64,000 nucleotides of DNA from Heliocidaris erythrogramma (lineage: Eukaryota; Echinodermata; Echinoidea; Camarodonta; Echinometridae), in contig CM046857.1 in assembly GCA_025617745.1 (NCBI GenBank), positions 29,358,094-29,422,093 of the forward strand, given 5' to 3'. The position numbers and the translations under genes were made by a program. Positions 44,603 through 54,535 of the stretch are shown piece after piece. The stretch's first letter is position 1. Each line of letters opens with the position of its first letter. A model generated the notes under the pieces. It was not told the origin of the DNA. It ran no database searches and worked only from the letters and a program-made list of their open reading frames with translations.

Positions 44603-47600
44603 GCAGTGGTATGGATTCGGAAGAAGAAGCAGTTAGGTCACGGAGACCTGCTTCTTCCGAAGAGTCGTCTAGCAAGACGACTCGGCCTTCCAGAACTCTC
44701 CCGAGTACTTCGGTACATGGGGGAGGGAGGAGGGCTAAGGGTAAGTTGCCTAGTGGTGTTTCCTTGCAGAGTTTGCCAGTCTCGGAGCTTGCGGCGTTCG
44801 GGACGGGGTGGCGTTAACTGAGTCTGGATTGTCAACTCCGAAGCCCGTGGTTTCGGGGTGGGTGGCGTCAGATTCTAGTGGTTTGGATATCTCGAATCCA
44901 ATCCCCCGGTCGTCAAGACCAGAAGGGGGGGCGGTTGTTTCCCGTACGGTAGCGTTCACTCGCTCTGATCCGTTAGGGGAGACGCGCCCCACTACTGCAG
45001 GGCAACCCACGGGCTTAGTCCATGTTGGTCTGGGTTCTCAAACCCTAGCCCCCCCGACGACATATGGGGGAACGAGTACTTCCTGGGCTGTCTACATTGC
45101 CAGCTAATGGGAATGCTCGAGCTAACAATTATGGACGCTCTTCGGAGCAACAGGTGTTTTCACCTGAGTGCGTGACTACTAGTGCTCCCCTATTGCCGCT
45201 CTCTAGCGGTCCAATAGTGGGTTCACACGCCTTTAGTAGTCATCGGGCACATACCGAGTCATCTCGGTCTGCCCCCGCACTGGGTGCTTTTAGCTCCCAA
45301 CCCATGGCTATTGCATCTTCTTGCTTAGCCAATATGGGTGATTTGGGCGATTCTTTGGGCTTACGCCCTGAGCGCTCTAATCCCTTTAAGGGAGGTGAAC
45401 GTCCTCCGCGGAGGGTTCGGTTCGTGTTTCCGAAGCGGCTTCGGAGATCCGAACGAATCCGATTAAGCGTTCTAAGAAAAGGGTTTCGGCTACGACTCTT
45501 GTCGAGCCAGCCAAGAAAAAGGCCAAGAAGAAGGCAAAAAGTGGCAAGGCTTTGCCGACCTCTTGCCCGTCTGGCCTGGCTAACCCGGCTAGCTCCTCTC
45601 AAGCTGATATGTTCAGCATGATGCGGGCTATTGCTCAGAATCAGGGTTGGTCCTTTGTACCGGCTACTTCAACCCTGACTTCTGTCCCTATTCAGGGGTC
45701 TGACTTTGAGACTAATCAGCCTTTTGTGATTGATTCGTCTTTGTCTGAGTCGGGTTCGCATGTGCCTCCTATTCCCGCGGCCCTTGGGGCGCCGCCGGGC
45801 GAGGAGACTTTTGTTGAACCATGCGGGGCTCTGCCTGCTGAGTCCTTGTTTGCGGTCCTTTGTCTCATTCCACTCGGGTGGAACCAGACTTGGAGGCGGC
45901 CTCTCCAGCTTCGGTTTCTGAATCGCTTGGGCAGGCGGAGCCTCAATCGCTCGCCCTGTGTGGGATGGAAGCGATTGCTTTGTTGTCTAAATATCTCCCT
46001 GAATTTCAGTCAGCCCGCGCGCAGGGTTCGACTTCGCGTTGGTTTAAGCAGCAGGATTCCTCCGAGGGTATTGCTCTCGAGGAGGATTTCAAGCTGGAGT
46101 ATGACCGCATTGAGGCTGCGCTGTTGGTTAAGCGCCCTACTGCGGTTAAAGTAGAACGTTAATGATTTTAAATATTGGCTTAATACTTATTATTGCATAG
46201 ATGGCATAAATTAAACAAGGTTATCCAAATTCAACGCTTGGAAACATTTGAAGTAATGATTATTATCAATTATAAAACGGTAAAATACAGCCCCCGATAT
46301 AGCAGCTGAAGAGCTCCTCGAACGCTGCTGAGATATGTGACGACACACCCTGGACCAGTCCTGTCTAAGCAGACGATGTCCCATAACATCTTACACATTT
46401 TTCAGAGCCTATTTTGTCATCTCCTCTTCACTTATTTCTCTTCCTTCACTAGCGTCAGTCTTAATGTTAGTCTGTTGCCTCACTCTTAACTTCGTGTATG
46501 GTATTATTTTGATGAAAAATGCAGCGTTAAAAAAATAAAGGAATCAGTCACTTGTAAACAAAATAAGACGCCATTGTATTTTCAGCTGCTTGCACCGGGC
46601 ATGTTCGGCGTTTCAAGAGGGAACGAATACCATCCTGCTATTATTCGGAGGGCTTTTCAATTTGAAAGTGGGGTTTATTTCATTGATCATTGACAATCAA
46701 ATATTAACAATCAAACGGTTTTAGCTATCAGAATCAGTTTCACTTTCCCTTTATAATGGTGTGAAATAAGGTCATGTTTAAATACACCAAACTCTTTATA
46801 ATTTGATAAATAATTGCATTGCAATTACGTTCATTCATTATAGGACGTCGTCTGCTTAAGCAGGATCGATCCCGAGTGTGACGACATCAAAACATCGCTA
46901 TATTTCTGGCGAATCCTCGGATATTCCAGATGCTGAGAAGAGCTTTTATTTGTGTTGTTTTTATAATCACCAGATACGCAGTTGACATAAAACTTATACG
47001 ATTGCCATCTGTAAGCTTCCCAGTTTCTAGTGATACATTAATTGCCATATTTGTGATTTTTTTGAATATCTACTTTAAGGGTAAGGCTTTCGCCTTCGGT
47101 TCTCAGGATCAAGACAGCTTTTTCAAAGCTAAGACTCTTTCTCCTGAGATTTTAGAAGTTGGTCGTCGCTTGCAGGCGACTAATCCGCTTACCTCCGCTG
47201 CGTTCAAGGCGGAGAATAAGCTTTGGTCTAATATTGAAAACCAGGTTAGGTCAGGTATGCGTTTGGCGGCTATTCAAGGGTTTCTCTCCGACCTTAGGTC
47301 CAGGGCGGAGGAGTTGAATGTTACTGATGGTGACAAGCTGGTTATTGACGACTTGCTGCATACTCTTTTTTGTCTGCAGTGGTCGCAGCTTTCCACCGCA
47401 GCTGCTTCGGCTACGTTCCGTCGCAGGACCTTGGCTCTCTCGGCACTGGGTGTTAGAGAGTCGGGCATTGCTCAACTTCTCCAGGATGTTCCGTCTCGGG
47501 GTCCTTCGCTTTTTGGTGGTAAATTTGCTACGGTTTTTCAGAGAGAGATCGATGCGCGAAAACAGATCTCGGATATGACTAAGCAGTTTCACACTAGCTC

Positions 47601-47794
47601 TAAGTCAACGGTGGGCCCCTGTCCGGCGTAGGCCTGCTGGTCCCGCTTCGGGTCAACGCAGTCGTGTGTCTAGGGTCCCGCCTTCTGAGCCGCAGCCTCC
47701 TCCTCCTCGCGGGAGAGGGAGTCGTGGCAGGGGCTTTTCGAGAGGTTCTCGTGGTAAGGCGACGGCTTCGCATAAGGCCAAGCCTGGGTTTTGA
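44603..47794 (+). pseudogene. DIRS gag-like frame, broken and interrupted
   Basis: Pieces of one protein are spread over several frames. They are a Ser/Thr/Pro-rich N-terminal part, a Lys-rich nuclear-localisation-like KKKAKKKAKSGK region near 45510-45545, ISSQADMFSMM-type sequence, then LEEDFKLEYDRIEAALL up to 46159. After the inserted TTAA element the frame resumes with KAFAFGSQDQDSFFKAKTL and a helical domain to about 47620. An Arg/Gly-rich tail (RGRGSRGRGFSRGSRGK) follows in a shifted frame, ending with TGA at 47792-47794. The Arg/Gly tail is consistent with nucleic acid binding. At least three frame changes plus the insertion make this copy inactive as read. Confidence 0.7.
46159..47078 (-). 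mobile_element. TTAA-flanked element inside DIRS gag, copy 2
   Basis: The reverse complement matches 21917-22868 over nearly its whole interior (ACGCTGCATTTTTCATC, CCGAACATGCCC, TATATCGGGGGCTG and others). It is bounded by TTAA at 46159-46162 and 47075-47078. The extreme 20-30 bases differ from copy 1, which has AAAGATCACATTGCAAG ends. It separates two halves of the gag protein, so it arrived after the DIRS element. Confidence 0.85.
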
Positions 47795-49745
47795 TGTTTT
47801 TCCCCCGAGCGTTTGTTCTTCCGAATTTGGTAGGTGGCCGACTTCATTCCTTTCTCCCCGCTTGGGAGGCCATCTCCGGGGACGCGTTTGTTGTCTCCGT
47901 CGTGCGAGACGGATTCTTCATAGATCTTTTCGCTTCGCTCCCCGGAGGGGCTATAAGAATTCGGTCACCTCCCATGTCTGCCCTGGCTCGATCTCATGCT
48001 TCAAAGGAGATCGAGTCTCTATTGGAAAAGAGGGCTATAGAAAGGGTAAGAGACAGGCCGTCTCTTTCCCTTTCTCCAATTTTTGTTATTCCCAAGCGCT
48101 CGGGAAAACTTTGTTTGATACTGAACCTGAAAAGAATAAACAAATTCATTCCTCCGGTTCATTTTCGGATGGAGACTCTCGCCTCCATTCTTCCGTTGAT
48201 CAAGAGGAAGGACTACGCGGTCTCGATAGATCTCAAGGACGCGTATTTTCACATTCCCATTCATCGCGCATCCCGCGATCTTCTGGGGTTCTCCTTCCTC
48301 TCAGAGACTTATCGTTTTCGTGCTCTTCCCTTCGGGCTGCGCCCGGCCCCTCTGGTTTTTACTCAAGTTGTAGCTGTGCTGGCGGCCTCTCTGAGGCGAC
48401 GCGGCCTTCGGTTGTTTTGTTACCTGGACGATTGGCTTCTCCTTGCGGAGTCGCGCGATCGTTTGTTGGACGAGACTCGTTTGCTCGTCTCTCTTACTCA
48501 AGACTTAGGTTTCCTAATAAATTGGGAAAAGTCAGAGTTAGTTCCTACTCGCAGCCCAGTTTTTCTGGGGCGGTGTTAGACATACGGAATCAGTTGGCTC
48601 GGCCCAGTCGAGACAGGATTCTCACCATTGTCTCTGCGGCTCGCAAGCTCTTGCTGGCCAGAAGGGTCACGGCCAGACAGTGGCTTCAGTTTTTAGGTTA
48701 TCTAGCCAGTCTAGTCGACGTTCTAGAGGACTGCCGGCTCCTCATGAGACCTTTTCAGAGACATCTCCTCAGGTTCTTCAAGCCGGGAAGAGACTCTCTT
48801 TTGGTCTGGATTCCAGTGCCAGTAAGGATCAAGTCTCTTCTCTCTTGTTGGACGAGCGAGGAGTTTCTCGCGCGAGGCAGGTCCTTCACTGCCCCTCTCC
48901 CGTCGATATCGGTTTCGACGGACGCCTCTCGGTTGGGGTGGGGAGGACACTGCAACGGCAGCACGGTTGCGGGGGATTGGTCTCATCTTGGGACTCTTCC
49001 CCATATCAATGTCCTGGAGTTTATGGCAGTTCTGTTGACCTTGCTCCATTTCAGAAGTCGACTTCTCAGTCGTTCGGTTCTGATTCTCACGGACAATGTT
49101 ACTGTGGCGGCATATATCAATCGGCAGGGAGGCACTCGTTCGGCTGCCCTGAATGCCCTAGCAGCTCAGCTGTGGAGGTGGTGTCGTCGCATGGCGATCA
49201 CACCCGTGGCCTCTTTCATCCCCGGTCGGGAAAACCTCATTGCGGATTTTCTGTCTCGGGGCAGGTATCTTCCATCGGAATGGATGCTCCATCCGGAGGT
49301 TTTTTGCCGCATTCGCAGTTGCCTAGGTCCACTGGAAGTGGATCTATTTGCGTCGGTGCTAAATCACCAGCTGCCGAAGTATTGCTCCCGTGTTCGCGAT
49401 CAGGGAGCATGGGCTCTAGATGCTTTCTCCCTCAGCTGGGAGAACCTTCAGGGATTCGCCTTTCCTCCCTTCCAACTGATTCCGCGTGTCTTGCGGAAAA
49501 TCAGGGAAGATCGGGCGCGGGTGCTTGTAATAGCTCCCTTTTGGCCCAGGAGGAATTGGTTTCCAGAGCTTATGAGCCTCCTAAGGGCTCAACGGTTCGT
49601 TCTCCTGTTAAGAGCGGATCTGGTGTTGCAGCCCCTCTCGGGGATTCTTCACCACAGTCCGGAGTCCCTTCATTTGACTGCTTGGCCCCTGTCAGGGAAT
49701 CTGCAAGACAGTCGGGTCTCTCTGATAGAGCCGCGGACTTTTTAA
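47794..49745 (+). CDS. DIRS pol: reverse transcriptase, RNase H, methyltransferase-like domain (one frameshift)
   Basis: The start ATG at 47794 overlaps the gag stop in TGATG. The RT part has SIDLKDAYFHIP (Asp 146/149), FGLRPAPLVFT and YLDD at residues 210-213. The frame closes at 48577-48579, but the continuation (GAVLDIRNQLARPSR) is open in the next frame from about 48565. CTGGGGCGG lacks one G relative to an uninterrupted frame. RNase H residues are visible in STDASRLGWGG, LEFMAVLLTL, LTDNVTVAAYI and LIADFLSRG. After these comes EVDLFAS...PPFQLI...VLVIAPFWPRRNWFPEL, the DIRS methyltransferase-like region. The second segment stops with TAA at 49743-49745. Confidence 0.88.
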
Positions 49746-50719
49746 TGTCCAGTCGTAGGGTTTCTACTAGGGAAATTTACAATTCCCGTCTCTCGGTCTT
49801 TTTCCTTTGGTGTAAAGAGAGAAATCAAACCCCTTCTAAGGCTCCTATTGGTTCAATTGCGGATTTCTTAATCTCGTTATTTGACAAAGGGAGATCTATC
49901 TCTACTATCCGAGGCTACCGTTCGGCGATCGGGGCCATTCATTCGGGTTTCTCAGATGGTTCGGGGATTTCCAATTCCCCGCTACTAAGTGGTTTGATTC
50001 GCTCGTTCTTTCTGAAACGACCTTCTTTTTCTAAGTTAGTACCGTCTTGGAGTCTGCCTAAGGTCCTGGAGGCCTTGGCGAAACCTCCTTTCGAACCGTT
50101 AGGTGAAGCTTCGCTTCATCATCTTACGGTTAAGACGCTCTTTTTGGTAGCTATTGCCTCTGGGCAGAGGCGCAGTACTCTTCATGCTCTCTGTCTTACT
50201 CCTGGTCATGTTCGCTGGGAGAGAAAAGGCGTTAGATTGATTCCTAAGGCTTCTTTTATTGCCAAGAATCAGACAGCTGCCTCTGGCCCTGTTGAGATTT
50301 TTCTTTGTCCGCTTTCTGACTTTTCTTCTGTGCGCGAGGACAAAGTTTGGTGTCCTGTAAGGGCTCTCAAATGGTATATTGATAAGACTAAGTCTTATCG
50401 TAAGGATGATCAGTTGTTCCTGATCACTAGAGAGCCTTTTTCTCCTGCCTCTCTTGATTCCATCTCTAGGTGGATCGTCGAGGCTATTAGGGCCGCTGGC
50501 ACAGAGGCTCTTTTATCCGACAGTAAGCCTCGTGCTCATGATACTCGTAGTGTCAGCACTTCTTGGGCTCTGTTTCAAGGTGTGGCGCTTGTTGATATTT
50601 TGAAGGCTGCTTATTGGCGTTCGTCCAATTCCTTCATTTCTTGCTACCTTAGGGATGTTCCCGCAGGTGAGGCTATGTTTGCGTCAGCCACCTTGAAGGC
50701 CGCTGTGTCTTCTTTGTAA
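49745..50719 (+). CDS. DIRS tyrosine recombinase
   Basis: The frame opens with an ATG at 49745-49747 that overlaps the pol stop by one base (TAATG), giving 324 residues. An upstream extension of the same frame overlaps pol and may contribute LSDRAADFL, so the start is not certain. Catalytic residues of the tyrosine recombinase family are present: Arg in GQRRSTLHAL (about 142-143), His265-x-x-Arg268 in AHDTRSV, and the nucleophile Tyr301 in FISCYL. The N-terminal part has the core-binding pattern STREIYNSRLSVFFLWC and STIRGYRSAI. In DIRS elements this enzyme joins a circular cDNA intermediate to the target without an integrase. The frame is intact. Confidence 0.9.
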   Translation: MSSRRVSTREIYNSRLSVFFLWCKERNQTPSKAPIGSIADFLISLFDKGRSISTIRGYRSAIGAIHSGFSDGSGISNSPLLSGLIRSFFLKRPSFSKLVPSWSLPKVLEALAKPPFEPLGEASLHHLTVKTLFLVAIASGQRRSTLHALCLTPGHVRWERKGVRLIPKASFIAKNQTAASGPVEIFLCPLSDFSSVREDKVWCPVRALKWYIDKTKSYRKDDQLFLITREPFSPASLDSISRWIVEAIRAAGTEALLSDSKPRAHDTRSVSTSWALFQGVALVDILKAAYWRSSNSFISCYLRDVPAGEAMFASATLKAAVSSL

Positions 50720-50786
50720 TCTTTGGTGTAATCCTATTCCCTTCTGCTTGAAACATGCCTCCCGGTCTTTGAGTTGGCGTTGGTCT

Positions 50787-51138
50787 GGCATAATAGGTAG
50801 GTATATATGATTTATTGCAGTAAATTTGTAAAATCAGCACTGATTTTCTTATTTACTATATAAATCTATATACCTACCTATGACCCTCCCTCCTTCCCCT
50901 CACCTTGCAAGCAACATGTTTCTACTTGGGGTTGCTCGCAAAAGAGGAAGATGGCCGTAGCGTGTTGACGCGCGTGAGTGACGAAGGGGACAATAGGATT
51001 ACGGGGGGTGCGCACAATATTGTGACTCATGTGTGTTAAATTCTCGAAGGGGTCCCGTAGTCAAGACTACTGGCATAATAGGTAGGTATATAGATTTATA
51101 TAGTAAATAAGAAAATCAGTGCTGATTTTACAAATTTA
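50787..51138 (+). repeat. DIRS internal complementary region and 3' terminal repeat
   Basis: A perfect 60-bp inverted repeat (50821-50880 and 51079-51138). GGCATAATAGGTAGGTATAT occurs at 50787 and again at 51072. Both repeat copies are followed by TATGACCCT (50879 and 51137). Between them is GC-rich unique sequence with GTGTTGACGCGCGTGAGTGA. Confidence 0.85.
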
Positions 51139-51465
51139 TGACCCTGTTTTGAATTTCTAGAAATAGACATATTATTCTAGGTAAAAACAATAAATAAAAT
51201 AATACAAGATGCAAAGTAAAAATTCAGCAGATATATTCATCTATGGCACTGAATTGAAAAATGTTGTGACTTGTCTTATTTCCTGAGAAATACAATGGGA
51301 AACGAGAGTCTCTCTACAATCGTAACCATGATAAATAACTATTAAGATTCAAATTATGATTTGATTATGATTAATATTTAATACATTTCATGTAATCCTG
51401 CTAATCTTTCCTTAAATAGTGAAAAAATGACATTGTAAATTGTGTTTCTCTTGTTTCCCCTATAG

Positions 51466-54400
51466 TCCCAAGTGGATGTGATATCACCTATAGTAGTCTT
51501 CAAGTATGATGACAGTATGGAAGCTCCTGGTAGGGCTTTTGCTCAATACTCTTCAGCACAGGATGGACCAGATGAAGGGAAGCAGCGAAATACATTGCCT
51601 AAGCCTACTCTGGATGCATTTAATGCTTGGGTAAGCTTGTATTTTTAATGAAATGTTGTCTGGTATGATGTAGTTTTATTCTTATTTGCTTTCTATAATG
51701 AAAGCAAAGACCAACTTTTAGTGCTGATAACATCTCAGATAAGATTTGATGATAACGTCAGGATGAAAGAAATGAAAGGGATCTACTAGCAAATATGTAA
51801 GAAAAGTTTAGGTTTGTGTACCCTCAAAACTGCGGTATAACTACAATATTTATACCTTTAAGATTTAAGAGTTGCAGACCTTCATGATTCATTTTCTTCT
51901 CTACCCTACATGTACACTGTAGTGTATTGAATACTTTTTTCAGTGTAATGATATTTTCCTATGTACTTAATGTAAGCTTTTCTAGAACTTTGTACGACAT
52001 ACAATCAGAGTTTAGTAGGGTTATTCATCAGACGGTACCAGGTCAAATGATTTTCATGTGTAGATTTCATCTCATTCATGTGGTTAACTTCATATTTTCT
52101 ACCATAAAATGTACAATACTTGCCAATTTAATTCAATTTACAGTATCATATTTATGTAAGCAATTTGAATTTCAGACTTTGGTTTGATACATCCTGTTCT
52201 TTTCTTTTATAGTTGGGAGCTGAACTGGGTTACTTGGAGCCCAAAATTGGTTTAGATATTGTAGAAGGAGACCAAGAGGGTGTTTGTATTAGGTTCAGTC
52301 CTATGACCAGTGCTCCATGTAAGTATACGAAATGATTGCATCAGTGTTAGATTACTTTTAGTCTAAGATAGAAATGAATGCACATTCATTATATACTATA
52401 TCATTTATTCAGTATTAAAATTAATGCTATTGCTTCTTTATGCAGTGAATGCTTTGCCATTCATAGAATGGATTCTATGATGCTGTTCTCTTTCTATCCC
52501 TCCTTTATCTTTTCTTTGTCTTGTCATTAGTTGTAAATGATATTTTATTTTTGGGACTAGTACAGATTTGCCCTAATTCGATGATCTGTCTACTTGAGGG
52601 ATATATTATCAGTTTTGTAGAAACATGTCCGTTCAACGTGTTTTTTTTTTATCTATCTTGCTTGCAGACAGAGGAACCTCCTCAGACCATATAGACTCCT
52701 TTGTTGAAACACTGAAAACACTCATAGTAGGTATCGAGTAAATATTAGCATCTGTAGTTCCAAAAATGTTATGATTCATCCAGTAATGCTAAATATCATT
52801 GGTATTATAAATCAAATACTGGACTACTCACTATAGCTGTTTCTTCGCAACGTTTCACCAGTTACTTCTGGCTTCTTCAGGCATTCTGAATCCCGTTCTG
52901 GAGGACTTCGTCTTGTCGTTCATGTCTGTTCGTCGAACCGTGAAGTGCACGTGAACTTTCAGCGGTTCAACGAACAGACGTGAACAACAAGACGAAGTCC
53001 CCCAGAACAGGATTCAGAACGCCTGAAGCCAGAAGTAACTGGTGAAACGTTGCGAAGAAACAGCTATAGTGAGTAGCTTATGTCTAGTATTTGATTTAAT
53101 ACCAATGATAATTAGCATCTGTAATATGATTAATTTAAATCCGACTGTAGGTTGGAGATGGTCTAAAATCATTTTTAAGAAAGAAATTTACATCGAGGTC
53201 AATGTTTTCCCCATGTTAAACTTGACTTTAATAGACTTAACTTAAACCCAACATCAGCTTAACTTGTTCAGAAGAATACAGGCCTTGACATTTAATTGGA
53301 GCTTTGTGATATAGTGATGCATTCATTTACTTGTAATTCTAAATGTATTTGGATTTACAAGTTTAAAGGAATTTGAAAGGGATTACTTTGGGGTTTTTTT
53401 TTCTAAGTTTAGTGTAACATCTGTCTGGACACATGTAACATGACACATGACACATGTAATCTTCAAGTTTCATTCAGTGTACTTTTTGCTACCAGAATTA
53501 CAAACTTAAAGTGTACTAATCGCCTAAAAAGATAATTTGTGAACAGTTAGAATGTCTAAAATCAACCTCAAAACACTCTACCCGGCCTTCTATGGGTAAA
53601 CGGTTAAGGAGTATGAAGAAAATGAAGGAAAACATAAAACCCCCTCGCGCGGAACCCAACTACGAGTTCGATTCCGCGAGGGCCATTATTCTATGCGAGT
53701 GCATATGGGTGCGTCAACTAGTCTCCTCACAAGTCGCAGTTTTGTTTATTGGGAGTGTATTTCAACTTGCATTATCTCTTTATAGAATCAAAATTTGAAT
53801 CTGATATTTTGAGTATAGCGACATGATTGGTACATTTTAAACACTCCAGCACTGTTCTAATTAATGTTTTGTACAGTCTAAGCTGAATTTGACGATAGAG
53901 CAGAGAGGACCATTCCAAGAACTAGCTTCAGCCAAAGAAAACTTGACAGTGATCGACAGTGAGAACCATGCGGGACTGGGCATTGTGCAGTAAGGCTACC
54001 TCTCTACCTCTCTACTCATATACCACTCTCTCCCCTTGCACACTCTATAACACTCCCCCACCCCCACCCCCTGCACTCCCCCACCCCACCCCCTGCACTC
54101 CCCCACCCCACCCCCTGCACTCCCCCACCCCACCCCCTGCACTCCCCACTCTCCCTCCCTTAAAACAGCACACATTTTCATTTTGCATGTAATACATATT
54201 GACAGAGAAGAGCATTACTTTCTTCGTAAAAATACAAATGGGTTTATGCATTGTGAATTTATATATCATGGAACAATATCTTATGAAGGTGAACAAGGAA
54301 AGTGACTGAAAAGTTTTCTTGTGGAGTTTTATTTTTATACATGTTTGAAACTTGATGACACTATAATGGGTAAAATTCTACCCATCAAATATGAAGACAT

Positions 54401-54487
54401 AGAATTACTACTCTTACAATATCGAGCATGAATAGAAAACTTTCCGGTTATCTTATTGATTCCCATTTCTCTCTTTCTCTTTCTCTT

Positions 54488-54535
<48 letters not shown>

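Larger units (their letters stand above)
44603..51138 (+). mobile_element. DIRS-type tyrosine-recombinase retrotransposon
   Basis: Gag-like region, reverse transcriptase with RNase H and methyltransferase-like domain, and tyrosine recombinase follow in order on the plus strand, the DIRS layout. Instead of LTRs the 3' side has an internal complementary segment (50787-50883) and a terminal repeat (51072-51138). They share a perfect 60-bp inverted match (50821-50880 against 51079-51138) and a direct GGCATAATAGGTAGGTATAT. The 5' terminal repeat is lost in the gap. The element lies just upstream of the first visible PDXDC1 exon and carries a 920-bp TTAA element in its gag region. Confidence 0.92.

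Noticed and set aside
44048-44821. Frames spanning the N gap
   Set aside because: Undetermined bases cannot be translated.
48680-49744. Long plus-strand frame upstream of the recombinase
   Set aside because: It overlaps the RNase H and methyltransferase region in another frame. The recognised recombinase sequence begins near 49720, so most of this is a shadow.
53640-53690. tRNA-like B box GTTCGATTCCGCGAGG
   Set aside because: No A box at a usable distance and no cloverleaf; explained by a small inverted repeat.
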